Shown in pieces: positions 1 to 11,952 of a stretch of DNA of 64,000 nucleotides (position 1 is the stretch's first letter; each line of letters opens with the position of its first letter). The DNA is from Lasiodiplodia sp. COLG20 (Eukaryota > Ascomycota > Dothideomycetes > Botryosphaeriales > Botryosphaeriaceae). The stretch spans positions 3,968,001 through 4,032,000 of the forward strand of contig VNWV01000003.1 of NCBI GenBank assembly GCA_009801085.1. The letters are read 5' to 3'. The notes under the pieces were generated by a model. The model did no database searches. It saw only the letters and a program-made list of their open reading frames with translations, and was not told the DNA's origin. Made by a program: the position numbers and the translations under genes.

Positions 1-13
1 GGCCCGCGCGACA

Positions 14-839
14 ATGGCCCGCACCAAGATGGCCTCGCGCGTTCACCGCGCCGCGACCCAGCTCCTCGAGACGAAGCGCATGAAGGTGCCGCCGCCGTGG
101 TACGATGTCGTCGCCGACGTGCCGCCCGCGCAACAGCTTGTCCGCCCGCTCCAGCGTACCTATAATGTAAAAGACCTACGAAAGAACGTCCGCAAGCCGT
201 CTCGCATGTTCCAGCCCCAGAAGCTCGCCTACCAGGAGGACGACCTGCGGAAAGACTTCTTCAAGGACCACCCGTGGGAGCTGGCCCGGCCGAGGGTGAT
301 ACTCGAGAATGACGGTGCGGACGGCAAGAGATGGGATTGGAGCAAGATCGTGCAGCCAGGAAAGAAGCTGGACGGCGAGAGGTGAGCGTGCTCATTGGAT
401 TTTTAGGGAAAAAGTCAATATTGGGCCTCTATAACTGATTCCTGTATGCAGCGTCGTTCAACGCCAAATCTGGCTCATGAAACATGAAAAGCTCGATAGG
501 CCCACGGCCTATGACCGAGCCCGCAAAGAGTTCTACGACTACCGGCACTACGAGGCCATTGAGCAGCGCGTCGCCAAGGAGGAGGCGCTGGCCGTGGGCG
601 CATACTTTGGCCTAGGCCCGCTCGAGGTGGGTATGGAACTCGAGAACCAGGCCTTCGAGGAATGGAAGTCCTGGGCGCTCAACGAGATCGAGCTCCAACG
701 CCAGGCGCAGGCCGCTATGTACAGCGGTACCGAGTCGGGAGCCGCGCTGGAAGAAGGCGACCCCTCTCTCCAGGCTACCGCCGAGGGGGTCGAAGAGAGC
801 ATACCGGCGACAAGCGACGGGCAGGAGGCCCACCCGTGA
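14..839 (+). CDS. RSM25: Mitochondrial small-subunit ribosomal protein mS23 (Rsm25-like)
   Basis: Two exons, 14..381 and 452..839, flank a 70-bp GT..AG intron; the joined frame gives 251 residues, close to yeast Rsm25. Early PPPWYDVVADVPP, then KLAYQEDDLRKDFFKDHPWE, ARPRVILEN and DWSKIVQPGKKLDGES-VVQRQ follow the order and spacing I know from Rsm25/mS23. The split codon AG|C restores the Ser of the LDGESVVQR block, which fixes the splice sites. The N-terminus is basic, as expected for mitochondrial import. The tail after about residue 215 is acidic, Gly/Ser-rich and variable in this family. The role is structural, in the mitochondrial 37S ribosomal subunit. The ATG at 14 is only 13 bases from the window edge, so a start further upstream or at the next in-frame ATG (29) is possible. 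Confidence 0.9.
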
Positions 840-1145
840 TATCTCACAGGGTCAACTTGTTGTGCGAGTGGCTTCTTGTACAATATTGTGGATATACCAA
901 GTGCTGGGAAACGAAGAAAATCAACTAACATTCTATGATCATGTTTGATGGGGTTCATGAGCCAAGGCATGTGCCATATGTGTGCAAGAGTCCTCTATTT
1001 CTTGCCTTTTAGGAGTCCTGTGGGATTATTGAACCCGGCACTTCAGCTGCTCCTTACTACGGTCATCTTCAAAGGCATAATTATCTAGCGTATTTCTTTC
1101 TTCTCTACTCTATGCGTCACTCTGCAAAGTAAACCTCCACACATT

Positions 1146-2605
1146 TCACTCAACCTTCTCTCCCAACCCAAACATTCTGATCGAGTTGTTCCAAGCTCTG
1201 TCAATGAATCAGCACACATACCCGGAAGAAATAGAGAACAGATAAAAGAATCTGGCAAAACTTACGCCTCGCACACCTCCTCCACGTCGATCCCCTTGAT
1301 CCTCGCAATGACATGCGCCACGAGCGGAATAGTCGCAGGTTCGTTCCTCCCCTTGACCATGCAGCCCTTCGCCCACCTCTCCTTCTTAACCGCCTTCGGC
1401 ACCTCAGGCACGGGGCCCTCCTTCAAGAACTTGGCGCTGGCGTGGCTGGGCCGCATCTCGCACCACGGGCCGTCCGTCTCGATCTGCAGGCGCTCGAGCG
1501 GAATCTCCCTGACCACCTCGACGTTCTCGTCCGTCTTCAAGCTGCAGCCGTTGACGCCGATGTCCAGGCCCAGGTCCACCAGCCGCCTCATCTCCTCGCG
1601 CGTGCCCGTGAACGAGTGCACGAGCCCGCCCTTGGGCAGGCGCGGCAGCCGCTCCTTCAGCAGCCGCTCGAAGTCGTCGGCCGCCGCCCGGCTGTGCAGG
1701 AAGAGCGGCAGGTGCAGCTCGACGGCGAGGTCCAGCTGCGCCTCGAAGTACTTGAGCTGCTGCTCCTTGGGCGTCAGGAATAGCCGGTCGTAGTCGAGCC
1801 CGATCTCGCCGAAGGCCACCGCGTGGCCCGCCGCCGCGGCTTCCTTTGCTAGCGTCTTCAGTGCCGCGAGCATCGCGTCCGGGCCGCCGGGAAAGTTGTC
1901 AAATTGCTTTGCCGAACAGGGGTGAACGCCGACGGTGGCATAGCAGAGGCCGGCTGCAGCGATCCCAAAGGAGAAGAAACGAGAGTCAGACAGAGTCTAC
2001 AAGAAGAGAAATAACGAAATAGGGATGAAGGCGGACAAGAGGGTGTAGAAGTGACAGAATGTAAAATAGAACGAAGCCTTACGATGTTCCTTCGCGATCT
2101 GAACCGCGTGCTCTGATTCCTTCAAGTCAGATCCTGTCACCATCATCTTCTCGCAGCCTGCCGCGAGCGCGCGCTCCATCACGCCTTCAAAATCATCCTC
2201 GTGCGCCTGCTTGCCGTGGTATACCCCGCGGAATATGGGATCGCCCAGGTTGATGCCGATCTGCCAGAGACAAACCAAAAATCAGTTAAATCACGTGAGT
2301 GGGTTTTCTCGTCTTTTCGTAGATGATGTGTGAATCAGAGGTGAAGCGTAATTACTGCGTGAGTGGAGACGAACATCAATATATCTTAGCCTCTTCGGTT
2401 GCTCTAAGCCGTTCTGAACGGTAGGAGCAGCAGCACTATCACTGCTGGGAGCGGTGGCAGACATGGTCGCGTACGGTCGAGGTTTTGGGCTCCTAAACGA
2501 TTCCTGGACACGAAAATTCTGAAACAGGCCTGGGACAGCAGCGATGCGAGAAGGATGTCCACGTATGACTTGTGTGGAGAGATTCACTGCGCGACGTAGA
2601 AGCAT
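1146..2605 (-). CDS. TatD-family metal-dependent deoxyribonuclease
   Basis: Four exons on the minus strand: 2605..2375, 2260..2083, 1953..1266 and 1197..1146 (382 residues). Junctions restore family blocks: LRYID|IGINLGDPIFRG, AKEHP|GLCYATVGVHPC and VEEVCEA|AWNNSIRMFGLGE before the stop. GEIGLDYDR, PLFLHSRAA, GLVHSFTG and QIETDGPW carry the His, Glu and Asp metal ligands of the TatD TIM barrel. The likely role is 3'-5' exonuclease or AP-endonuclease activity in DNA repair or DNA degradation in apoptosis. Two in-frame starts matter. The upstream ATG (2605) adds 47 residues rich in Arg and Ser with few acidic residues, resembling a mitochondrial presequence; the inner ATG (2464) gives a 335-residue cytosolic or nuclear form. 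Without the last intron the protein would stop at GTAAGT after VCEA and lose its conserved C-terminus. Confidence 0.9.
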
Positions 2606-3823
2606 AGGGGAGCAAAACGTGTTGATGCAGATGGAGCGGCTCTGTTCGTCGCCGCGCTTTTTGTGACGTCTCACTCTGCCTCCGAGCTTAACCCGAAAAG
2701 GAAATCCGGTCGGTGACTCCTCCACCGCCCATAGGCATACTTAGGCATACTTAGGCAGGAAGTCACACTGGGTAGGAACATTGTACTAGATCGATTTGAA
2801 CACAGCGGTAAGCTAGAGGCAAGAGCGGCAGATGACGAAATCAGAGAGTGATTTAAGTGGATTTATATTTCTACTCGAATTAGAATGGGCTATCAGCGGG
2901 GAGCAGATTTGTCTTAAAATGTCACAGTGGAGAAAGTGCCGGCTTACGGGGAAATGTTCGAGCCCGATGGTTGGATGTATTCGTAGGGTCATAAATTTTA
3001 TACTTACGTCCAGATGCTTGCTTAAATTACTACATAGAAAGAATGCAGTGTCCTCCACGGGGCCAGAGAGCTCAAGCTTTCTACATCCCACAGTGCTTCC
3101 ATATCATACAGAACGACTACAAGCATATTAATGAACACTGAGGAGAAAGCCATTCTGTCATTCACGCTACCAACGTCTAGTAGAAACGTCCGGATGCCAG
3201 AGCAATCTCCCTGACCATTTGAGGATATTGCAAACCGAGAAGCCAAAATTCCCACCCATTCCGATCCGTACCTTCTATAACAGACAAACTACTGCGTGGC
3301 CTACATGCTCTGGTTATACGTTGGAAATTATTCCGTGAGCAGACCGAAAAGGAAAAAGAGGAAACATTAAACGAAACCGTCGCTGAACCCAAGAATGCCC
3401 CTGTTCGCATGCAATGCAAGACAAAAAAAAGTAGACAGAAAACAATAAGTCAATAACTGTGGGTACTCATGATGCTGTTGTCCGGGGGTTGTCTCATGCA
3501 GATAACGAAAAAAGATTTGATCACTCCAAGTCCGCCAGACGCTATGCCCTGAAGGTAAACCAAGACGCACAACACCAAATGGTTATTAGTATGAGACGAG
3601 AAAGGAAAAAGGAAAATGTGCCAAGCCGTGAAGTGCTCAGCCAGTCACGTTGCTGTTGCTGTACGCGGAATGTTGGAGATCATTCGCGTCGTCCTTTTGC
3701 ACAAGGGAAACATGTCTATGTATGTAAGGAGGAACGTTGCCAGTGCGGCTCCTGAAGGGTTTTCCATGCGCGCCTGGGACCAATGGCACAAAAAACAAAA
3801 GCCTGTTCCAGAACTAAGGGATA
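2606..3823. other. Intergenic, no gene recognised
   Basis: This holds the TatD promoter side and the 3' flank of the F-box gene. A 10-bp unit (taggcatact) is repeated about two and a half times at 2732-2757. Short reading frames in 2810-3760 have no family resemblance and poor coding character. The rest is AT-richer than the flanking genes. Confidence 0.6.
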
Positions 3824-6800
3824 TTAAGGTTGATAGAGGCGATACCGCGAAGGAGGGAGGTGGTGAAGAGGTTGGTAGCCGTAAGGATGTTGGGGTTGTG
3901 GTTGCTGCTGCGAGGACTGCCCGGACATGTGCAATCCATGTTGGTGCTGAGGATGGGATTGGATTGGACGACTATGCGGATTGAGTTGCTGAGGGTGCAT
4001 AGGCACTAACGGCTGGTGTGAGTGCTGGTGGGCTGGCCGATGAGATTGGTGCTGGTGCGGTTGAGGTTGGTGCTGATGTGGTTGCGGCTGGTGCTGGTGT
4101 TGTTGCGGCTGCTGGTGCGGATGCGGTTGCTGGTGCGGCTGCTGATGAGGTTGCTGGTGCGGATTTTGATGCGGATGCGGATGCTGGTGCTGGTGCGGCT
4201 GTTGTTGATGCTGCTGGAGGCTGAAAGGTTGAGGAATGGACGACCGGAGATGTTGTGCAGACATCGGATCTTGCGCCGGATGTTGCTGACGCCATTGAGC
4301 CATCGTAACTTTTGACGGGCGGCCGTTGAACCTTTGCTGTTGATTTGCGACGGTTGCCAAGATATCCATGCCGACCAACTCCCTCTTTGGCGGTTCTTTT
4401 GAATCAGGAAAGAGAGTATGGAAAGCCTTGTTAGCCTCCGCAGAAGCCTCGCTCAATGCCCGAGTGACATCCTCGTCGCTAGGGAGCGTGAACATGTCCC
4501 TTGGCCAGGTTTGAACGTTCGATTGGTGATGGGTGCCGAAGTGTCGGATCAACTCAGCACGAGAACTAGGCATCCTGGCATAATTCTTGCCACCGCGCGT
4601 CTTTCCATCTGTGGCCCTACGGCAGACACCACAGCACATTTTGTCCAAGATATCGTGGTTATTGCTGCTCATCAGGAAAGCGTCCACTTCGAAGCGCAGG
4701 GTGTGCCAGTCGAGGGAAGCGTCTTTACCGTCTGCCTTTTTGCATTGGCGGTCGGCGTACTCAATGACGATCTTGCTACGGACAGGAGCGCTCAGCCCTG
4801 TACCCTCGAGAATACGCAGAGCATCTCGAACGTTACCGACAAAGTCCGCCGGCCCTTTGGATGTTGCATTTGGAAGCGACTCGGGAGCGCATACGTCTTT
4901 CCGGGCAAATGCAGACTGCAGGATATCTTGAGGTTGCTCTGCAGATGTGTCGACTGTACCGTATTCCGGCTCAGAGTCCTTGTCCCAGGTGCCAGTAGAC
5001 TTCTGTTTGTCCGTGAGAGCTGGGAGATTGATGGGCCACGGAACCGCGCAGAAGTAGGGCTCAGATCTGAATCCTGCCAGTCGAAAAATCTGGAAATCGC
5101 CAATTGTCGTAGCATGATCCTCACGGATGTGATTCATCAACTGACGAAAAGTGCGTTGCTTACTAACGTCGTTCCTCTTGCACCCTGGGCACTTGAACTT
5201 CTGGACGTTGCGGGTTGGTTGGCGGAATTCGGGATAAAGCCCCTCAAGATTGGGGACGATCTTTCGCTCGTATATTCTGCACGCATGTTCGATCGTGAGA
5301 ACGTACCGGCCATCTCGAGGGTAGCAGTCGATGAAAGGTGATCGATCCGGAATCTGCGAATGGGCAGCAACGGATTGCATGGGCCAAGACCGGCGAACCA
5401 TGTTCAGAACACGAAGTGCGAACTCTTGATGAGGGATTTGCACCTTACTGTGAGCACCCAGGTTGTGAACCCTTTTCAACGAAGCCTCGACCAGTGCCAT
5501 GAGCTGGTGGTAAGCACCGGCAGCACAAGTGCTCATTTGATTAGTTTGGTTCTGCAAGCCGGGCAAGAGATCCCAGTATCCGATCTCGTTGGCTCTAGTC
5601 TCCATCGCGTAAAGTCTCTCCGCCTGGGGGCGAGCTTCCTCCAGCTTCGGCATAAGGACCTTCCAGAATTTCTCCGTCTTGAACTCCTTGTTGATCTTGA
5701 TGTTTTCCTGGAATGCCGGGATGAGCTTGAGCACTTCCTCACACATCGGGGGATTGAGATTCTTGGCCCTGCGGATGATGAACTCCTTGCGCATGTTCTT
5801 CAGATCCACGCTCTTCTGAGCTCGGGCAGCGATCCATTTCTTTTCGAATTTGTCGATCTCCAGGCGCTCGTCCATGACTTCCTTGGCTTTTTCCCTACGC
5901 TCCTTGATCCATTCCGCCCGCTTTTCCTCCTTTTCTTCGTCGGACAAATCCCCTTCGTCCAAGGTACGCATAAACTCCTCGTAAGCAGCAGCGACTGCAC
6001 TCACATCATCCTTCAAAAACACCGGTTGGTTTCCCGAAGCAGTCGAACGGCCGTTTTCGTCTCCCCACCCGGCGTACGAGTAATGGTTCCAAGAATCCAC
6101 AGTTGCACAAGGAATACACTCAAGAATGCCGGGAAATTTACGGTTAATAGCGAAGCAGTCCTCTTGCTACGTGGGGGTTAGTCTCGTGCGATGAGAGCGG
6201 GAGGTGGCGGAGAATTTGCGACGAACCTTGATCACTTTTTCGCTGAAACATTTGGTGCACCAGCGACGGAGAAAAGCCCAGTAGGTCTTGCGTGCCTTTG
6301 GTTCTTTACACGACATGCAGCCTTGACCGGATAACAAATCTGCATACTGACGATCCTGAAGATCCTTGGGGGTTTCGGGAAGATCCTCTCCAAAATGGTC
6401 GACCATGCTATTCTTCCAGATATGGCTGTAAGTGGCGAGGGCGCCGCGAAAAGCCTTGTTGACTCTCTCGTAAGTAAACAGCATGGCGGGATCGCTGAGC
6501 TCGAAAATCCTTTTCCAAACGTCGTCGTAGACGGGTGTCTGAACACGGCGGTCCTTCCGTATCCTGGTGGGGCCGGCATGCTTGACGGTGGCTCGTGTCT
6601 TCTTCGGGGGAGGAGGCGGTGTGCTGAGCTCGCTGCTCAGAGCGCGTTTGCCCAGAACGGCCTCGGGAGCAGGAAGGGTGGGACGGGCAGTCTGGGGCTG
6701 GACCTTGAAGGCTAGGATACCGTGATCCTCACGCACGGTGTACAGGTACTGGGCATGTTCGACCTGCGAGAGCCAGACATCGGAGCGTTTGTCATGGTAG

Positions 6801-7048
6801 GTGGAGTCGTTGAAAAAGGACTGGGGCGGTATCACCTGAGGCGATATCTCGATGTAGCCGCGGATGGGGTCCCGGAGGAAGAGATGTCCGTTGTGCCACT
6901 GGGCGCTCCAGTGAGCAATGGCAGCCAGGCGGGCGTCGTTCCTCGAGGCGGTGGGCGGGCGGAAGGCGAGCGGCAGCGAGGACGGGGCGGCCGTGACTTC
7001 GCTCTGGGGTCTCGAGTAGGCGGGTGCCGTGCAGTGAAAAGGCTGCAT
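3824..7048 (-). CDS. Large F-box-like zinc-finger protein with Q/H/P-rich tail
   Basis: Two exons, 7048..6227 and 6166..3824, with a 60-bp intron and phase-0 junction (SEKVIK|QEDCFAIN), give 1054 residues. In order: a low-complexity N-terminus with PPPPP at about 144-148; an F-box-like helix bundle at about 177-212 (VWKRIFELSDPAMLFTYERV); a CxxC..CxxC pair at about 244-267 that could form a zinc ribbon; a charged helical stretch at about 330-410 rich in Glu, Lys and Arg; a C2H2-like finger at about 600-625 (CPGC..H..H); a second Cys/His cluster at about 790-830 (CCGVC..HFGTHH); and a Gln/His/Pro repeat tail at about 945-1035. The F-box suggests a substrate receptor for an SCF ubiquitin ligase, and the fingers suggest a nuclear partner; both are inferences. 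I recognise this as an uncharacterised fungal family only. The 5' flank is shared with the divergent transporter gene. Confidence 0.8.
4014..4223 (-). repeat. Coding Q/H/P low-complexity repeat
   Basis: Within the F-box gene, the minus strand repeats CAGCC/CACCAG-like hexamers encoding alternating PHQHQ and PHQQ units. All three plus-strand frames across it stay open as Gly/Ala/Leu-rich shadows, a sign of simple-sequence expansion. Copy number is likely to vary between strains. Confidence 0.85.
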
Positions 7049-7816
7049 GGCAGGCAGACAGGATGCGGCGCCGAGGGCCGGTGTCAGGGCGGCGGCATGA
7101 GCTGGCTCGGGGCGGCACGGCTTGGGCGGAGCGGCTGGCGCAGCCAGCGGGAGCGGTGGTGAGGTGGTGGTGTTGTTGGTGGGCGAGGGCTCGGGCGGGC
7201 GAGGACGAGTGAAGGTGAAGGTCAGCGAGGGTGCCCTGAGGTGGTCGTTGGATCGGCAGCCGGCCTACAGTCCGCGCCAAAACCGCCGGGCAGGCCCCGG
7301 GCTCGCCGCAAGGCCTGGAGCCCATCCAGCGTGAGCCCTGCGCTTGGCCGGCGCCTCTCGCCAAGCGGGCCGCGCGCTGACGCATAGCGGGCCTGGCCGC
7401 CACTGGAGATTGCGCTGGCACCGGACCGCGGCTGTAGGGCTCGGGGCAGCACTCCACCAAAGACGTGGCCGGCGGTGATGCACCACTAACACCGCATGCG
7501 CCCTAGTGCGATCTGCCGCTCTCCACACGGCGCCGCCGCCCGTAACCAATAAAATACACCGCAATCCGTTTGAGGCAGCATTACCGCCCCGGAAACACGG
7601 CTTCCCCGCGTTATTCGCGACCGATGCGGGCTGGCGCTGCGATACCGGCGTTAAGACTCATTGCCTTCGCGCTGTCACGCACCGAGCTGTCAGCCATGCC
7701 CGTGTGCTTTATAAGGGATCGTCCCATGGCCACTGAGAGCCGCCCGCCCCATCCCTTCCCTCCCTGTGCTTTTGTGTCTTTGCGCGTGCTCGCGGGCAAA
7801 GTGACGGCCCCTCGCC
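7049..7816. promoter_or_regulatory. Divergent promoter region, F-box gene / MFS gene
   Basis: 768 bp lie between two head-to-head start codons. The F-box-proximal half is very GC-rich, and the transporter-proximal half has pyrimidine-rich tracts (ccatcccttccctccctgtgc) just before the MFS ATG, a common fungal core-promoter feature. No gene is supported inside it; long overlapping frames on both strands are GC-driven. Confidence 0.45.
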
Positions 7817-9628
7817 ATGTTTTCGCGATCAGAAAGTGAGTTTTTTTGCCCCTCACCGCCAGCGCCGGCTGACCCTTTTTCGCAGAGGCCGCCGTCGCTC
7901 CGCGGAGCTCGAGCGAGGACGGCAACTATGTCCCTGACCCTGCTGCCGTCGAGTACGACTCAGACCTCCACGTCGAGTGCCCGCCGCACACTACCGAGCG
8001 CCGCCTCGTCAATAGGATTGACTTCCACGTCATCCCGTATCTGTGTGTGCTGTACTTGTTGGCTTTCCTCGATAGAGTCAACATAGCCAACGCCAATGTG
8101 TTCGGCTTGTCGGAAGACCTGGGTCTGGCCTCCAAGGACAGCATGAAGTACAATATTGCTCTTGTCATATTTTTTGTGCCTTACGTCCTGTTCGAGATTC
8201 CAAGCAATGTTTTAATGAAGAAAGCGTCGCCGCGAGTCTGGCTCTCGGGGTGTATGTTCTTCTTTGGATTGGTCACCACCCTGCAAGGCTTAGTCCAAAA
8301 TTACTCCGGGCTGCTGGCAACGAGTAAGCACTAGCCTTCAATTACCCTACAGCCGTTTTAGTTTTTTCGTTGCGGGGGGTCCATGTTGCCGCGCCGGAGA
8401 TTTTGTCGGCCGCGTGACCTCACCTGCTAGTCCCCCAATAGGCTATTCCAGTTCTAACTCAGTAAACAGGATTCTTTCTCGGTTTGTTCGAAAGCGGCAT
8501 GTTCCCGGGTTGTTTTTATCTTATAGGTCAGTGGCGACTGACGAGACTGAGTTGGGTGGCCTGAGCCCTGACTAGGAAACAGGAATGTGGTATCGACGCC
8601 ATGAAGCACAGCGCCGCTATTCTTTTTTCTTTAGCAGCACCACCCTCGCCGGAGCATTCGGTGGTCTCCTCGCATCTGCCATCGGGAAGATGGATGGAGT
8701 CCGTTCATATAGGGGCTGGAGGTGGTGAGTTGTTGGTTGTGCCTCTGTTAAGGCTACAAAGACTTACGACCGGCGCAGGATCTTCATTCTGGAGGGTCTT
8801 CTGACCGTCGTCGTCTCCATGATTTTCTTCTTCGTGCTTCCCAACTTTCCGGAGGAGGCGAAGTGGCTCACTGAAGAGGAAAGGAGATACGTCAAGGCCC
8901 GTCTACAGGCTGACCAGGGTCGTTCAGCCGCCGAGCGTCAAATCACCCTTCGCGATATTGGCCGAGTCTTCAAAGACCCCAAAATCTGGGTCGGCGGATT
9001 CATGTATTTTGGCCTGATCGTCCCCGCATATGGCTACGCATACTTCTCTCCGACCATCATTAAGACGTATGGCTACTCGGCGATCCAGACCCAGTTGCAT
9101 AGCGTACCACCGTGGGCAGCTGCGTTCGGCCTCGCCATGACTGTCGCCTACTTCTCGGACAAAACCCGACACCGCTTCCTCTTCACCCTGATACCGATCG
9201 CTATCGCGATTGCCGGTTTTGGCATCCTCATCTCTGTGCATGACAACAAGGAGTTGCAGTACGCCGCCCTTTTCCTCGTCGCCATGGGCTGCTACTCAGC
9301 AATGCCTGTCATTGTCTGTTGGTTCAACATGAACGTGGGAGGACATCACCGGAGGAGTTGCGCCTCGGCCTGGCAGGTTGGATTCGGGAACATTGGCGGC
9401 ATCATAGCCGTTTTCGCATTCCTCTCGAAAGATGGACCGGAATACATTCCCGGACACGCCATCTGCATAGCATTTATTTGCTTGAGCGCGCTGAGCTGCA
9501 CTCTTTACTGGGTCCTCTGTTCTTGGTCGAACAAGAAGAGGGACAAGACCCCGACAGATTTGGGGCTCACCGAGTACGAGAAGACTGAGATGGGTGACTT
9601 GAGCCCTGACTATAGGTACCTCCTGTAG
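7817..9628 (+). CDS. MFS transporter, anion:cation symporter (allantoate permease/Dal5-like)
   Basis: Five exons: 7817..7835, 7886..8323, 8470..8526, 8583..8724 and 8779..9628 (501 residues). All four introns are 50-146 bp GT..AG, and junctions restore LATR|FFLGLFESGMFPG, YLIG|MWYRRHEAQRR and YRGWRW|IFILEG. RIDFHVIPYLCVLYLLAFLD then RVNIANANVFGL is TM1 of the ACS/Dal5 family; NMNVGGHHRRSCASAWQVGF in the second half is the matching family signature. About twelve hydrophobic segments are visible, with a cytosolic loop carrying EEERRYVKARL. It probably imports an organic anion such as allantoate, a vitamin or a short peptide across the plasma membrane; the substrate is not readable. Oddities: the first exon is only 19 nt, and intron 3 carries a diverged copy of the 3' end of the gene (see findings). 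Confidence 0.88.
8540..8574 (+). repeat. Intronic copy of the gene's 3' coding end
   Basis: 35 bp within intron 3 match 9578-9612 at 30 of 35 positions by eye. Read in the matching frame, the intron copy encodes ETELGGLSPD then TAG, while the real C-terminus encodes KTEMGDLSPDY. This frame is not the one entered from exon 3. Confidence 0.7.
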
Positions 9629-10718
9629 GGCTGTATCTGGGTTCAATGTATGGCATGGATTATAAAAGGAGTACCAGCTCAATAATTGGAAAATGTACTG
9701 TCAGGGTGTACGAGCAGGCTGTTGATGTTGAAAGAAAAGATTACCCGATATGGTCTTGGCAAGTCATCATCGATGGCTAGAAAGGACGAATGTAATTAAT
9801 TACAAAGATTATTACTATGTATCTTCTCAAACATATTGCACAACTAGCAGAGATAATTGTAGGTCGCTAATGTGGGTAGTCGAAACTCGGGTCCGGACGT
9901 TTTCGGAAAATTTCGAGACCTCAATCTCAGTACGTTCCCGGTTTTTTTCTTTAAAAAAAAAAACTACCCATGGCTGATGGGTGCAGCCTTCTTCAGGCTC
10001 TCCACAACTCTAATCAAAGTAACTACGATTTCTGGCTGTTGAATAACCCGCTAAGTAATCAGTGGCAGGGTTGGTGCCAGACGTTCTCGCGCATCGGTCT
10101 CGAGGAGAGGAGGATAAGCAACGAATCAGAGCCAGTACTACGTTCAGAAATCCAGGCGTAACGCTACCTGGCGCAAGAATAATTACAGGGCCACAATACC
10201 AGATGGGTGTTACGGTGCCTTGTAGCGTTGTGCGCCCCACCCTAAGTTTGACCCGGGATTAAAGTTTGCGTTGGTGCTTACGCCCACGCCCGTCGGCCAG
10301 CATTAATCAATGCAAGCAAAGCTCCACTCCCGCTCGTACGAGCGCCTTCCGCTGGTCGGCTGATACGACGAATAATGCGTTCAAAACCCAACAACTTACA
10401 CGTCCTATTTCGCTTCTGAGTCCTATCACTGCGCTTCTTGCATGCTGCTGACGTCATCATTTCCCATACAGCCCCAGGGCGTCTACTCCGTCCCTCGCGC
10501 TTCGGACTGACCCCGCACCCCGCCGAGGCCGCCGAGGCCGACGACGTCCTCATTTAACGTGGCTTGCCTTCACGCTATTATCCTCCTCCGAACAAACTAC
10601 AACCTTTGCCCGAATCAACCAAATCCCTCCGGCTTCCGTCCGATCCCTCAGCCAAGCGCGTCTACACGTCACCTGCAGCAAAACCTCCCCTTGCAGTGAT
10701 CCTTCCCAAAGACCAAAA
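9629..10718. other. Intergenic, no gene recognised
   Basis: MFS 3' flank followed by the promoter of the DUF1857 gene. 9790-9960 is AT-rich with short A and T runs. 10260-10700 is C-rich on the plus strand and probably includes the 5' UTR of the next gene. Small frames here show no family resemblance. Confidence 0.55.
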
Positions 10719-11390
10719 ATGGTGACCATCAACGTGGCCTTCACGTCTCCCATCAACCCGGCCGGCGCCACGCCCGTCCTCACCCTAGGCCAAGTCTGGG
10801 CCGGTCTTGAGCGGAAGATCCGGTTCGCGCAGGAATTTGTGCCCGTCATCCTCGGAACGGAGGTGCTGGAGGAGACGACCGAAGGAACCGGCTCTGAGGC
10901 CGTGCCGGTTGTCGTGCGTGAGGCGACGTTCAAGGAAGGATTCCGGGAAGGCGATCCGAAGGTGAAGGAGGTGTGCAAGTGCTACGAACCGTCGAGAGTA
11001 TGTCTTGTTTTCTTAGGGCGATGCATATCCCTGCCCAGTCACTTTCGCGATTTGAACCTACATCAGGGATGGGAATGGGATTCAAAAAAAGGATGAAAGA
11101 AAAAAATATTTCCTACTTTCATTTGGGTTGTATGATAGTGCTGATACTGTCAGGTTGACTTTCACCAACCCAACGGCACCACCATCAGCAACGTTATCAG
11201 CTTCGACGCAAATGACGCGTTGAACATGACGTATAGCTTCGCATGGCGGTACCCAGAGGTCAGCGCGAGCGATACGGCTGCCATCGCGGAGCTGCGGAAG
11301 AAGCATCGCGCGGGCGCGCAGATAGCCGTCGAGTCGAGCATCCAGGCAATCAGGGAGATGGTCAAGGATGGGCGAATCAAGGAAGCTTGA
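10719..11390 (+). CDS. DUF1857 / AtaL-like SRPBCC-fold protein
   Basis: Two exons, 10719..10997 and 11154..11390, give 171 residues; the 156-bp intron is long for this window. The start TINVAFTSPINPAGATP followed by LTLGQVWAGLERKIRFAQEF is the hallmark of the fungal and bacterial DUF1857 (AtaL-like) family. The second exon continues V|DFHQPNGTTISNVISFD, then YSFAWRYPEV and a long C-terminal helix (ELRKKHRAGAQIAVESSIQA), fitting the START/SRPBCC helix-grip fold that closes over a hydrophobic pocket. No catalytic residues can be named. Members are small cytosolic proteins; some lie in secondary-metabolite clusters, but no such cluster surrounds this one. Confidence 0.85.
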
Positions 11391-11952
11391 GTCGAGAGGG
11401 TATCTGTGCAATGCTGAGGAGATGCAGGGATCTTTAGGTCGGAATGGCCCTTAGAAAGAACGGGGATAACTGGAGAATTTGAAGAGACAGCAAGCGATTA
11501 ATCCCAACTGACAAGACGTTTTAAGGCCTTATCTGAAGAGATTAGATGTTGAGTAAGCCGTTACTTGTTAAGATTTTAGTCCTAGCCCCAGAAAATGCTC
11601 GTCTCGCGACGGAAAACTCTTCGATAAAAGCAGAGATGAATTTTATTCGCAATATTTGATACATTGCCTGTACCACATATCGAATTCCAACGGAGAAATC
11701 AAAAGAGATGTGGTATCCCGAAGAACCCTGATGAATAATACAACAAACATCCTGAGCGCCTTGCGTCGTTAAGGTGAATCTGTTGAAGGAAACGTGCCAA
11801 CCAGCCATGCAAATGCCAATTTCCACCCTTGTGTCGTGCCGTATGTCGATTAAAGAAAGTCGAGAAAATAACACGGATGAAGCGGAAGACGAACGGAACC
11901 CTCAGGGATAGTAAGGTCGTCTAGAATTCTCCGTCCCTTCTGCATCGAGAAC
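11391..11952. other. Convergent 3' intergenic region
   Basis: 562 bp between two convergent genes, AT-rich with no coding signal. It probably holds both 3' UTRs. Confidence 0.6.

Noticed and set aside
4018..4315. Gly/Ala and Leu/Arg frames opposite the Q/H repeat
   Set aside because: All frames stay open across a simple hexamer repeat; not genes.
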